Of a stretch of 11,959 bases of DNA, positions 1-6,896 are shown piece by piece. The notes below the pieces were generated by a model that made no database searches, was not told the origin of the DNA, and saw only the letters and a list, made by a program, of their open reading frames with translations. The first letter of the stretch is position 1, and every line of letters starts with the position of its first letter. The position numbers and the translations under genes were made by a program. Source of the stretch: an uncultured Actinomycetes bacterium (GTDB lineage Bacteria; Actinomycetota; Acidimicrobiia; Acidimicrobiales; RAAP-2); assembly GCA_903830745.1 (NCBI GenBank), contig CAIKVF010000085.1, positions 1 through 11,959 on the forward strand, written 5' to 3'.

Positions 1-777
1 AACAAGTTCACTGAAACTACCGAGTCACCACTTACAAGTGGATCATCGCTTGAAGCAATCATGACCGTTGATCCAAAAGTCGAACGAGAAATGATTGACG
101 ACGTTACAAAGTGGCGCGCTGACCGTGATGAAAATGCAGTTCGCGCAGCACTACAAGAGCTAACTCGTGTTGCCAAGAGCTCGAAGCCTGAAGACAACAT
201 CATGATCCCAACAATCGCTCTCGCTAAGGCTGGCGGCACCACCGGAGAATGGGCTGGAGCCCTGCGAGCTGTTTATGGTGAATACCGCGCCCCTACAGGT
301 GTTCGAGGTGGGATTAGTAACCGCGGGAATGACTTTGCATTGCTTGTTGCACGCTCAAAAGCAGTGCAGGCCAAACGAGGGACACCGCCAAAGTTGCTTG
401 TCGCAAAACCAGGACTTGACGGTCACTCAAATGGTGCGGAGCAGATTGCAGTTGCTGCACGAGACGCCGGATTCGAAGTTGTCTACCAAGGCATCCGACT
501 ATCGCCTGAAGAAATTGTTGCTGCCGCTCGAGACGAAGACGTCGACATCGTAGGTATTTCAATTCTTTCTGGATCGCACATTGAGCTCGTGTCGCGTGTC
601 ATTAGTGGACTGAACGCTGCAGGAGTTGAAGCCAAGGTAATTGTTGGTGGAATTATTCCGAATGAAGATGGTGAAGCACTTAAGAAAAAGGGTGTCGCCG
701 CGGTTTACACACCAAAAGACTTCTCACTCAGCGCAATTATGAGCGATCTACTAGGTCTTGTAGAAGCTTCGCTCTAG
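1..777 (+). CDS. ecm: Ethylmalonyl-CoA mutase, C-terminal part (5' end outside window)
   Basis: The reading frame is open from base 1, so only the last 258 residues are visible. The ATG at 61 is internal, not the start. The visible part holds the coenzyme B12-binding domain of an acyl-CoA mutase: the cobalt-ligand motif DGHSNG (visible residues 140-145, axial His142), then ILSGSH (188-193) and VGGIIP (215-220). The stretches KPGLDGHSNGAEQIA and VYQGIRL, and the ending VYTPKDF, are typical of the MeaA/Ecm subfamily. Methylmalonyl-CoA mutases normally read KMGQDGHDRG and FGPGT at these places. The family converts (2R)-ethylmalonyl-CoA to (2S)-methylsuccinyl-CoA in the cytoplasm. The adjacent ccr and epimerase genes supply that substrate, which supports the subfamily call. 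The catalytic barrel domain lies to the left and could not be checked. The stop TAG directly abuts the convergent small gene at 778, with no terminator between them. Confidence 0.88.
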   Translation, partial: NKFTETTESPLTSGSSLEAIMTVDPKVEREMIDDVTKWRADRDENAVRAALQELTRVAKSSKPEDNIMIPTIALAKAGGTTGEWAGALRAVYGEYRAPTGVRGGISNRGNDFALLVARSKAVQAKRGTPPKLLVAKPGLDGHSNGAEQIAVAARDAGFEVVYQGIRLSPEEIVAAARDEDVDIVGISILSGSHIELVSRVISGLNAAGVEAKVIVGGIIPNEDGEALKKKGVAAVYTPKDFSLSAIMSDLLGLVEASL

Positions 778-957
778 TTACAGAGATCGTCTGTTTGTCA
801 GCGTTTGAGTTCCAAACCAACGACCTGAAAATCGCCACACTGGTGGAGTATCAGCAATACCTTCAGCTCGTTGAGCAAAGTGATTCTGAGCTGCAGCGAT
901 AACTGCTGCAACGTCTTCTGGTGGCAACTCTGGTCGCGGAGCGAGCCCGTTGCTCAC
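778..957 (-). CDS. Small acyl-CoA carboxylase epsilon-like protein (59 aa)
   Basis: Reading the minus strand gives a 59-residue frame from GTG (957-955) to TAA (780-778). The GTG overlaps the pccB stop TGA in a GTGA arrangement, which signals translational coupling. The protein starts MSNGLAPRPELPPEDVAAVI, has an Ala-rich helix-like middle (residues 15-32), and ends in a basic and aromatic tail containing WRFSGRWFG (41-49) and NRR (55-57). Actinobacterial acyl-CoA carboxylases often carry a poorly conserved epsilon subunit of roughly this size, encoded next to the beta subunit (PccE/AccE in Streptomyces, AccE5 in Mycobacterium). It helps assemble the alpha-beta complex. Position, size and the Trp/Arg-rich tail fit that role, but the similarity is weak, so the function is inferred. 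The gene ends exactly against the ecm stop codon. Confidence 0.7.
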   Translation of the reverse strand: MSNGLAPRPELPPEDVAAVIAAAQNHFAQRAEGIADTPPVWRFSGRWFGTQTLTNRRSL

Positions 958-2510
958 AGTGGAACGTTTCCGTGCTTACGCTTTGGCAAGTCTTCACGCT
1001 TGCCTCGTAGCAAGTCGAGCGAACGAGCAAGAATCATTCGTGTTTCAGCTGGGTCAATGACATCATCAATAAATCCACGAGCTGCTGCAATGTACGGATT
1101 GGCGTAACGCTCTTCGTAGTCATCAACTAGCTGTGCGCGTAGTTCATCAACGTTCTCAGCATTTATCAAGTCGCGACGGTGAACAATTTCAACTGCACCA
1201 GCAGAACCCATAACAGCAAGTTCTGCAGTTGGCCAAGCAAATGCAAGATCTGCACCAATTGACTTGGAGTTCATAACAACGTATGCACCACCGTAAGCCT
1301 TACGAGTTACAACTGAGATGCGAGGAACGGTTGCTTCGCAGAACGCGTAGAGCAACTTTGCACCGTGACGAATGATGCCACCATATTCCTGGTCTACACC
1401 TGGCATGAACCCAGGAACGTCAACGAATGAAATCAGTGGAATGTTGAACGCATCACAGGTTCGCACGAACCGTGCTGCTTTTTCACTTGAGTCAATGTCG
1501 AGCACACCAGCAAGAACCTGGGGCTGGTTTGAAACAAGGCCCACAGTGTGACCATCAATGCGAGCGAACCCGCAGGTGATTTGCGGTGCGAATGCAGCAC
1601 TAACTTCCATGTAGTCGCCATCGTCAACTACTGCCGTTATTACCTTTTTCATGTCATAAGGCACGTTCGGAGATGTTGGCAGGATGTCACGTAGTTCTTC
1701 ACAGAGTCGGTCCGCTGGGTCACCAGTAAGAATTCGTGGAGCCTCTTCCATGTTGTTTGCAGGAAGGAATGAGAGAAGGTAACGAACTTCATCCAAAACA
1801 CTCTGCTCATCTGGGAACACGAAGTTAGCAACACCAGACTTAGTTGCGTGCGTCATTGCACCACCGAGTTCTTCGAGGGTTACTTCTTCGCCCGTAACAG
1901 TCTTCACAACGTCAGGGCCAGTAATGAACATGTGGCTAGTGTCGCGAACCATGAAAATGAAGTCTGTGAGTGCTGGTGAGTAGACACCACCACCAGCACA
2001 TGGTCCAAGAATTACAGAAATTTGTGGAACAACACCTGAAGCTTGAACATTACGGTAGAAAATTCCGCCATACGCATTTAGTCCGGCAACACCTTCTTGA
2101 ATACGCGCACCAGCGCCATCGTTCAGCCCAACAATCGGAAGTCCCATTGAAATCGCAAGGTCCATAATCTTCTGGATCTTTTCACCGTGAGTTTCTCCAA
2201 GGGCGCCACCGAACACTGTGAAGTCTTGGGAGTACACGCAAACTTTCCGACCATCAACTTTTCCAAAACCAGTAATGACGCCGTCAGTTAGTGGTCGAGA
2301 GTCTTCGAGGCCCATGCCTGAGGCGTAGTGCCTGTTAAGCATGTCGAGTTCTAGGAAAGAGTCTTCATCGAGCAGGTATTCGATTCGCTCTCGGGCGGTC
2401 ATCTTGCCCTTGGCGTGGTGGCGCTCAATCGCTTTTTCACCACCGGCCATACGAGCTTCGGTCTTTAGAGCTTCTAATTGGGCCAGACGTTCAGACATTG
2501 AGTGTTCCAT
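954..2510 (-). CDS. pccB: Propionyl-CoA/acyl-CoA carboxylase beta subunit (carboxyltransferase)
   Basis: The product of about 518 residues has the usual length and double crotonase fold of biotin-dependent carboxyltransferase beta subunits. It transfers CO2 from carboxybiotin on a separate alpha subunit (not in the window) to propionyl-CoA, giving methylmalonyl-CoA. The N-terminal half carries MTARERIEYLLDEDSF and the oxyanion-hole segment GPCAGGGVYSPA. The C-terminal half carries VDVPGFMPG, RKAYGGAYVVMNSK and AWPTAELAVMG. The residue after GGAY, known in Streptomyces as a chain-length selector, is Val, so acetyl- or butyryl-CoA use cannot be excluded. The start is uncertain: TTG at 2519 lies 5 bases after an AGG, ATG at 2510 was chosen, and ATG at 2498 (MSERL) is also possible. 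The gene lies downstream of ccr and the epimerase on the same strand, has its own promoter candidate, and overlaps the epsilon-like gene. Confidence 0.95.
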   Translation of the reverse strand: MEHSMSERLAQLEALKTEARMAGGEKAIERHHAKGKMTARERIEYLLDEDSFLELDMLNRHYASGMGLEDSRPLTDGVITGFGKVDGRKVCVYSQDFTVFGGALGETHGEKIQKIMDLAISMGLPIVGLNDGAGARIQEGVAGLNAYGGIFYRNVQASGVVPQISVILGPCAGGGVYSPALTDFIFMVRDTSHMFITGPDVVKTVTGEEVTLEELGGAMTHATKSGVANFVFPDEQSVLDEVRYLLSFLPANNMEEAPRILTGDPADRLCEELRDILPTSPNVPYDMKKVITAVVDDGDYMEVSAAFAPQITCGFARIDGHTVGLVSNQPQVLAGVLDIDSSEKAARFVRTCDAFNIPLISFVDVPGFMPGVDQEYGGIIRHGAKLLYAFCEATVPRISVVTRKAYGGAYVVMNSKSIGADLAFAWPTAELAVMGSAGAVEIVHRRDLINAENVDELRAQLVDDYEERYANPYIAAARGFIDDVIDPAETRMILARSLDLLRGKREDLPKRKHGNVPL

Positions 2511-2562
2511 AGGAAGCAAGGCTACCTAACATCGAGCGTGTCATGACAATCTTGTGCATTAG

Positions 2563-2576
2563 TGGCCCTAGAGCCA
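2563..2576. promoter_or_regulatory. Near-palindrome over the expected pccB transcription start
   Basis: TGGCCCTAGAGCCA is a 14-base near-palindrome centred on CTAG, with TGGC and GCCA as perfect outer arms and one mismatched pair inside. It overlaps the transcription start predicted from the adjacent promoter. It could be a second operator or a small 5' leader hairpin; nothing shows which. Confidence 0.3.
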
Positions 2577-2580
2577 AGAA

Positions 2581-2609
2581 TTTATAAGGTAATCACTTAT
2601 TACTGCGAA
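2581..2609 (-). promoter_or_regulatory. Candidate pccB promoter
   Basis: On the minus strand TTCGCA (2609-2604, four of six matches to TTGACA) is followed after exactly 17 bases by TATAAA (2586-2581, five of six matches to TATAAT). Transcription would begin near 2574, giving a leader of about 65 bases before pccB. It is the only good promoter-like pair seen in the 123 bases between the epimerase stop and pccB. It would allow pccB and its small partner to be expressed separately from ccr. Read-through from ccr and the epimerase also remains possible, because no terminator was seen. Confidence 0.55.
2589..2603. promoter_or_regulatory. Inverted repeat GTAAT-N5-ATTAC, possible operator
   Basis: The bases form GTAAT CACTT ATTAC, a perfect 5+5 inverted repeat. 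It fills 15 of the 17 spacer bases between the candidate -35 and -10 of pccB. A dimeric repressor bound there would block RNA polymerase. The binding protein is unknown; TetR- or GntR-type regulators commonly use such sites near acyl-CoA genes. Confidence 0.45.
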
Positions 2610-2642
2610 GTAGATATGTATCTAAATCTGAGTAGAGAAGAG

Positions 2643-3053
2643 CTAGTTAACTTCCACTAGTTCAATAAGTGTTCCAAACGAAGTCTTTGGGTGAATGAAT
2701 GCAACAGTTGTATTTCGCGATCCAGGACGAGGCTTCTCATCAATGACGCGACAACCCGACTCTTTTGCAGCGTTTAACGCTTCAGCACAGTCGTTGACTC
2801 GGTAGGCAATGTGGTGCAGACCTTCACCATTTTTTGCAAGGTACTTAGCAACTGGTGAATCTTCACGTGTTGGTGTTAGCAACTGAATGTAGGACTCAGC
2901 AACGTTTATGAGTGCTTCGTAGACGCCGTCAGACTTCACGTCTTCACGGTGCTCCACCGTTGCACCGAAGACTTCTTCGTACCAATTGATCGCAGCTTCG
3001 ATGTCGTGCACCGCAATAGCGACGTGATCGATTTCAATAAATAGTGATTCCAC
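2643..3053 (-). CDS. epi: Ethylmalonyl-CoA/methylmalonyl-CoA epimerase
   Basis: The 136-residue protein belongs to the glyoxalase/VOC fold. It contains the paired beta-alpha-beta-beta-beta signatures IDHVAIAVHDIEAAINWYEE (residues 8-27) and GLHHIAYRVND (78-88), and ends in GTLIELVE. The expected metal ligands are visible: His10, Gln57 (YIQLLTP), His80 or His81, and Glu131. Methylmalonyl-CoA epimerases invert the 2S/2R centre. In the ethylmalonyl-CoA pathway one enzyme serves both ethylmalonyl-CoA and methylmalonyl-CoA, which fits a gene lying between ccr and pccB. The start is GTG (3053-3051), only two bases after the ccr stop TAA. AAGGA inside the end of ccr provides the ribosome site, so translation is probably coupled. 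No terminator follows the stop at 2643. Confidence 0.92.
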   Translation of the reverse strand: MESLFIEIDHVAIAVHDIEAAINWYEEVFGATVEHREDVKSDGVYEALINVAESYIQLLTPTREDSPVAKYLAKNGEGLHHIAYRVNDCAEALNAAKESGCRVIDEKPRPGSRNTTVAFIHPKTSFGTLIELVEVN

Positions 3054-3055
3054 AA

Positions 3056-4399
3056 TTAGTCCTTGTCGTGTCGACGGAAAATAGTGAGTCGGTCTTCTCC
3101 AACCTTGGCACGAAGTTCTGGATTAGTAACACCAAGTCCTTCACGCTCAGCAACACAGAGCACACCAATTTTTCCTTCGTGTCGGTTATGGTGAACTTCG
3201 TATGCTGCTTCGCCAACTTCTTCAAGCGGGAACACAGCAGAGAGCGGTGGAACAACTTTTCCATCCATAATCGTCTGGTTCGCTGACCACGCTTCACGGT
3301 AGTTAGAGAAGTGCGATCCCTTGATGGTCTTTAGCTTCATCCACAAGTGACGGTTGTCGTACTCAATCATGTAGCCACTGGTTGCTGCACAGGTAACAAT
3401 GGTTCCAGCGCGCTTGGTAACAAAGACACTGGCTCCCATAGTTGAACGGCCCGGGTGTTCAAAAACAATGTCAGGGTCATCGCCCACAAGTGAGCGAATG
3501 TCCTTGCCGAGACGACGCCACTCAGATTCATCTTGGGTGTGCTCGTCCTTCCAGAACTTGTAGTTCTTTTCAGCACGGTTGATCACGTGCTCACAGCCGA
3601 GTTCTTTCATAGTTTGAACTTTGTTCTCGCTCGAAACAACTGCAATTGGTGTTCCGCCAGAGTTCAAAACGTGTTGAACCGCGAACGAGCCAATTCCTCC
3701 AGAAGCTCCCCAGATAAGAACCTTCTCACCCTGAGTAACAGGAGCACCATTGCGTGAAACGAGCATTCGATATGAAGTTGAATTGCAAAGTGCATTTACT
3801 GCAGCTTCTTCCCACGTCAAGTGCGTTGGCTTTGGCATCAATTGATTCGCCTTAACAGCTGAGATGTCTGCAAGACCACCAAAGTTTGTTTCGAATCCCC
3901 AAATGCGTTGGTTGGTCGCGAGCATTGAGTCATCGTGTGAGCTTGGATCTTGATCGTCGAGGTGGTTGCAGTGAACAGTTACCTCATCACCAATATTCCA
4001 GTTTCTTACTGCAGAACCTTTTCTGATAATTACTCCAGAAGCATCTGAACCAACAACGTGATAGTCAAGTGCGTGGCGCTTACCCCAAATTGATTCTTTC
4101 CCGAGTCGGTCGAGAAATCCAAATGTTGGTACTGGCTCAAAAATACTTGTCCATACTGTGTTGAAGTTGATGGACGATGCCATCACCGCAATGAACACTT
4201 CATCAGGCGCGAGCTCAGGAAGGGGAACTTCACCAACGTGAAGACTCTTTCGTGGGTCTTTATCTTTGCTCGCAATGCCGTCGAACATGTTTTGTTCATC
4301 GCGACGCACAAATACTGCACGGGTGGTTTCTGGAAGTGGCGTGTCAGCAAGTACTTCGCCTGATGCTCCTGCCCTAACTGCTTCAAGGATTTCACTCAT
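3056..4399 (-). CDS. ccr: Crotonyl-CoA carboxylase/reductase
   Basis: The 447-residue protein matches the full family length. It catalyses NADPH-dependent reductive carboxylation of crotonyl-CoA to ethylmalonyl-CoA, the defining step of the ethylmalonyl-CoA pathway. It is a medium-chain dehydrogenase/reductase with the nucleotide-binding motif IWGASGGIGSFA (229-240). The four residues known to hold CO2 in the Kitasatospora enzyme (Asn81, Phe170, Glu171, His365) have clear counterparts: Asn80 in NFNTVWTS, Phe169 and Glu170 in WGFETNFGG, and His363 in GSHF. This argues for a true carboxylating enzyme rather than a plain enoyl reductase. The start chosen is ATG 4399-4397 (MSEILEAV), as in homologues. 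The frame stays open to 4525, but the extra 42 residues are not family-like and would overlap the divergent exporter gene. No Shine-Dalgarno is seen; a -10 motif sits 6 bases before the ATG. Confidence 0.97.
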   Translation of the reverse strand: MSEILEAVRAGASGEVLADTPLPETTRAVFVRRDEQNMFDGIASKDKDPRKSLHVGEVPLPELAPDEVFIAVMASSINFNTVWTSIFEPVPTFGFLDRLGKESIWGKRHALDYHVVGSDASGVIIRKGSAVRNWNIGDEVTVHCNHLDDQDPSSHDDSMLATNQRIWGFETNFGGLADISAVKANQLMPKPTHLTWEEAAVNALCNSTSYRMLVSRNGAPVTQGEKVLIWGASGGIGSFAVQHVLNSGGTPIAVVSSENKVQTMKELGCEHVINRAEKNYKFWKDEHTQDESEWRRLGKDIRSLVGDDPDIVFEHPGRSTMGASVFVTKRAGTIVTCAATSGYMIEYDNRHLWMKLKTIKGSHFSNYREAWSANQTIMDGKVVPPLSAVFPLEEVGEAAYEVHHNRHEGKIGVLCVAEREGLGVTNPELRAKVGEDRLTIFRRHDKD

Positions 4400-4405
4400 G
4401 GGAAA

Positions 4406-4411
4406 AGAATA
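4406..4411 (-). promoter_or_regulatory. Candidate leaderless -10 element for ccr
   Basis: TATTCT (4411-4406 on the minus strand) fits the actinobacterial -10 pattern TANNNT. It ends exactly 6 bases before the ccr ATG, so transcription would begin at or next to the start codon. This agrees with the missing ribosome site. No clear -35 box is visible. Confidence 0.4.
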
Positions 4412-4469
4412 GTGGCGAAGCACGGTCGAGAAGTCCGGCCAACAATCCAATTGTGCGTAGGATTTTGCA

Positions 4470-5102
4470 GTGTCGATACTCCAAGTAATCCCTGGCTTTG
4501 CCTTAACTGCGCTATTTCTAGCCATGGTCCCCGGTCAAGGGGTAGCGATGGTTCTTCGACAAACAATCATTGGTGGATCAAGGTGCGCCTATCTCTCAGT
4601 TCTCGGTAACACCGCGGGTCTAATTATCTGGGGCGGACTTTCATCGGTGGGACTCAGCGCTGTGTTTGCACATTCTCATCTTGCGTTCAATCTTCTGAAG
4701 TTCACGGGTGTTGCGTATTTGAGTTTTCTCTCAATTCAGACTTTGTTTGAACTTCGAAACGATTTTGGAAAATTTGACTACAACGGCAACGCAAGCATCA
4801 AACCACTCGCGGCATTTCGTTTGGGTCTGCTCACAAATTTGACGAATGTCAAAGCCGCAGTATTTGCAGTGGCGTTTATCCCACTCTTTGTCCCGAAGCA
4901 TTTCAACCTCGGTGCTGGGATAATGATCCTCGTAGCGGTGCAGTCGATTGTTTCTACAACGTGGTATTTCAGTCTTGTTGCAGCGATTGATAAGGCTTCG
5001 GTGATTTTGGCGAGACCTAGGGTGCGCCGTTGGCTGACAGGGATTTCTGCCGTGGGGCTACTGGCTTTGGCCTTAGTTTTGCTGTTTACTACTCCTCGGT
5101 AA
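4470..5102 (+). CDS. LysE/RhtB-family amino acid exporter-like membrane protein
   Basis: The 210-residue protein has the length and hydrophobic pattern of the LysE/RhtB superfamily, with about six membrane segments (approximately residues 5-25, 40-65, 70-93, 115-140, 150-172 and 187-207). Near the N-terminus PGQGVAMVLRQTIIGG (21-36) corresponds to the family signature around PGPxxxxVxRxxxxxG, and LLTNLTNVKAAVF (120-132) to the conserved GLxxNLxNPKxxxF segment. Members export amino acids or related metabolites; the substrate cannot be told. The GTG start at 4470 has TAGGA 7 bases upstream (4458-4462). The gene is divergent from ccr, with 70 bases between the starts, and lies 50 bases before the thiolase gene on the same strand, so it could be co-transcribed with it. 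Confidence 0.85.
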   Translation: MSILQVIPGFALTALFLAMVPGQGVAMVLRQTIIGGSRCAYLSVLGNTAGLIIWGGLSSVGLSAVFAHSHLAFNLLKFTGVAYLSFLSIQTLFELRNDFGKFDYNGNASIKPLAAFRLGLLTNLTNVKAAVFAVAFIPLFVPKHFNLGAGIMILVAVQSIVSTTWYFSLVAAIDKASVILARPRVRRWLTGISAVGLLALALVLLFTTPR

Positions 5103-5152
5103 CCCATGTCGCAGAAACGTCTATCGTTTATATATCTCTAGAAGGAGCTCAT

Positions 5153-6331
5153 ATGTCCCGCAGTGTGATCGTCGCCGGTAGCCGTACCGCCATTGGAAAA
5201 CTATCTGGTGTTTTTTCAACACTAAGTGCACAAGACCTTGGTGGTTTTGCAATCAAGAGTGCGCTCGAGCGCGCAGGTGTTGATCCAACACTTGTTGACG
5301 CAGTACTCATGGGACAAGTAATCGGTGCTGGTCAAGGACAAATCACTGCACGCCAAGCTGCAGTTAAGGGTGGCATCCCGATGAGCGTTAACGCCACAAC
5401 TATTAACAAGGTTTGCCTCTCTGGTCTTCAGACGATTTACATGGCCGACATGATGATTCGCGCTGGTGAAGCTGAAATCATTGTCGCTGGTGGAATGGAA
5501 TCAATGACGAACGCGCCTTACCTTCTTCCTGGTGCACGTGCAGGATACCGAATTGGTGACCAAAAGGTTATTGACTCAATGATGTTCGACGGGCTTACCT
5601 GTGCCTTTGATGACTGTGCCATGGGACTAGGAACCGAGCGGTACAACAACGGGCGTATTACTCGTGCTCGCCAAGATGAATTCTCCGCACGCAGTCACGC
5701 ACTCGCTGCTGCTGCAATTGCATCTGGAAAGTTTGCTGAAGAAATTGTTGGTGTTTCAATTCCACAGCGCAAGGGTGACCCTGTTCTTGTTGACACCGAC
5801 GAAGGTGTACGAGTTGAGACAACATTTGAATCACTCAGCGCACTTCGCCCAGCATTCGACAAAGAAGGAACCATCACTGCTGGAAATGCATCACAAATTT
5901 CTGACGGTGGAGCCGCAGTGATTGTTATGTCTGCTGAGCGCTGTGCTCAGCTTGGACTTACACCTATTGGAGAAATCGTTAGCTACGGTCAAGTTGCTGG
6001 ACCAGACGCATCACTTCTTAACCAGCCAGCGCGCGCAATCGCGAAGGCCGCTGCCAAGGCAGGCATCGACGTTAAGGGTATTGACCTCTTTGAAATCAAC
6101 GAAGCATTCGCAGCTGTTGGACTTTCTTCAGCCGACGAACTCGGCATCGATGAAAACAAGATCAACGTAAACGGTGGAGCAATCGCACTTGGTCACCCAG
6201 TTGGAATGTCTGGAACACGTGTTGCACTTACTGCGCTACTTGAACTGAAGCGACGTGGTGGCGGAACAGCTGCAGTTTCACTTTGCGGCGGTGGCGGACA
6301 AGGTGACGCCGCAATCCTTCGCTCTCTTTAA
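5153..6331 (+). CDS. Acetyl-CoA C-acetyltransferase (beta-ketothiolase)
   Basis: The 392-residue protein has the normal thiolase length and all catalytic motifs: the nucleophile Cys88 in NKVCLSG, the NEAFA segment, His348 in GHPVGMSG, and the second cysteine Cys378 in CGGGGQG. Such enzymes condense two acetyl-CoA to acetoacetyl-CoA (or run in reverse) in the cytoplasm. Next to ccr, epi and ecm, the biosynthetic direction feeding crotonyl-CoA into the ethylmalonyl-CoA pathway is likely. Degradative 3-ketoacyl-CoA thiolysis cannot be excluded. The start is ATG 5153, preceded by a strong ribosome site GAAGGAG (5141-5147). The frame is open from 5030, but that part lies inside the exporter gene and is not thiolase-like. 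An AT-rich TATATA (5129-5134) is a weak -10 candidate. The stop codon overlaps that of the convergent phosphatase gene. Confidence 0.95.
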   Translation: MSRSVIVAGSRTAIGKLSGVFSTLSAQDLGGFAIKSALERAGVDPTLVDAVLMGQVIGAGQGQITARQAAVKGGIPMSVNATTINKVCLSGLQTIYMADMMIRAGEAEIIVAGGMESMTNAPYLLPGARAGYRIGDQKVIDSMMFDGLTCAFDDCAMGLGTERYNNGRITRARQDEFSARSHALAAAAIASGKFAEEIVGVSIPQRKGDPVLVDTDEGVRVETTFESLSALRPAFDKEGTITAGNASQISDGGAAVIVMSAERCAQLGLTPIGEIVSYGQVAGPDASLLNQPARAIAKAAAKAGIDVKGIDLFEINEAFAAVGLSSADELGIDENKINVNGGAIALGHPVGMSGTRVALTALLELKRRGGGTAAVSLCGGGGQGDAAILRSL

Positions 6332-6864
6332 TCAGGGATAAAACTATCGACCAGTTCATACTGGACGAGTCCAATTTGTTGATTATCTGGAATTGCTAAA
6401 ACAAACGCGCCGCCAAGTGGGTATTCCCCTTTCAGCACGTCAGGCAGTTCCTGCATAAGGCTGAAGACAAGTTCGTGCATAAGGCTGAAGACAAGTTCGT
6501 GCACACTTGGATTGTGCGCGACAAGCAGAAGCGAAGTAGCGACTGTATCAATCGCCGCAAGATCAATTAAGAGGTCCTCTGCGGAAACATCGCGCTTTCC
6601 GTTATAGATAAGTTCTGAGAAGTTCACAGTCTCTACGAACGGGGAGTCTGCGAACGCCCTACTAAATGTCTCCCTGGTTCTCGCTGCAGAGCTAACGAGT
6701 GCAGTAGTGGGACCATACTTACCAAGACTGAATGGATCTATTGCCCAAGACCTCAATTGCAGTGCTTGATCTTTCCCTCGATTGCTGAGGACTCGCTCGT
6801 AGTCGCTCTCTCCTGTTTTTGCAGGTGAAGACTCACAATGGCGGACAATAGTTACATAACGCAT
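6328..6864 (-). CDS. SixA-type histidine phosphatase family protein with internal duplication
   Basis: The 178-residue protein is a short member of the histidine phosphatase (phosphoglycerate mutase-like) superfamily. It shows the phosphate-binding RHC at residues 8-10 (usually RHG, with His9 the phospho-acceptor), SSAARTRET (58-66), a candidate acid Glu84, and the second catalytic histidine in AHNP (116-119). SixA removes phosphate from histidine phosphotransfer proteins; the substrate here is unknown. Directly after AHNPSV the eight residues HELVFSLM occur twice in tandem (122-129, 130-137), caused by a 24-base DNA duplication. The ATG start at 6864 lies 32 bases from the divergent uppP start. 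The 3' end overlaps the thiolase stop. Confidence 0.8.
   Translation of the reverse strand: MRYVTIVRHCESSPAKTGESDYERVLSNRGKDQALQLRSWAIDPFSLGKYGPTTALVSSAARTRETFSRAFADSPFVETVNFSELIYNGKRDVSAEDLLIDLAAIDTVATSLLLVAHNPSVHELVFSLMHELVFSLMQELPDVLKGEYPLGGAFVLAIPDNQQIGLVQYELVDSFIPD
6452..6503. repeat. Tandem 24-base direct repeat, 2.2 copies, inside the phosphatase gene
   Basis: A 24-base unit beginning TGCATAAGGC occupies 6452-6475 and 6476-6499 with no differences, and its first four bases follow again at 6500-6503. The unit is a multiple of three, so the reading frame is kept and eight residues are duplicated. Perfect identity suggests a recent slipped-strand event, or an assembly artefact. Confidence 0.95.
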
Positions 6865-6884
6865 GTTCTAAGTCTTACGTGGTT

Positions 6885-6890
6885 TAGCGT
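6885..6890 (+). promoter_or_regulatory. Candidate leaderless -10 element for uppP
   Basis: TAGCGT fits TANNNT and ends 6 bases before the ATG at 6897, the same geometry as at ccr and dnaX. The GAGG just before the ATG is too close to act well as a ribosome site. No convincing -35 box is seen in the short divergent gap. Confidence 0.35.
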
Positions 6891-6896
6891 TGAGGC

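Noticed and set aside
1..777. Methylmalonyl-CoA mutase instead of ethylmalonyl-CoA mutase
   Set aside because: KPGLDGHSNG, VYQGIRL and VYTPKDF are Ecm/MeaA-type. Methylmalonyl-CoA mutases carry different residues at these sites. The call rests on the B12 domain only, because the barrel is outside the window.
2615..2626. AGATA-TG-TATCT inverted repeat as a terminator after the epimerase gene
   Set aside because: The stem is only five AT-rich pairs with a two-base centre and no U-tract, too weak for an intrinsic terminator.
4400..4525. N-terminal extension of ccr to an upstream start at 4525
   Set aside because: The extra 42 residues are not like the family. Homologues begin at the MSEILEAV-like segment, and the extension would overlap the start of the divergent exporter gene.
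5030..5152. Longer thiolase starting inside the exporter gene
   Set aside because: The ATG at 5153 has a strong GAAGGAG and begins the typical thiolase N-terminus. The upstream part is the exporter gene in another frame.
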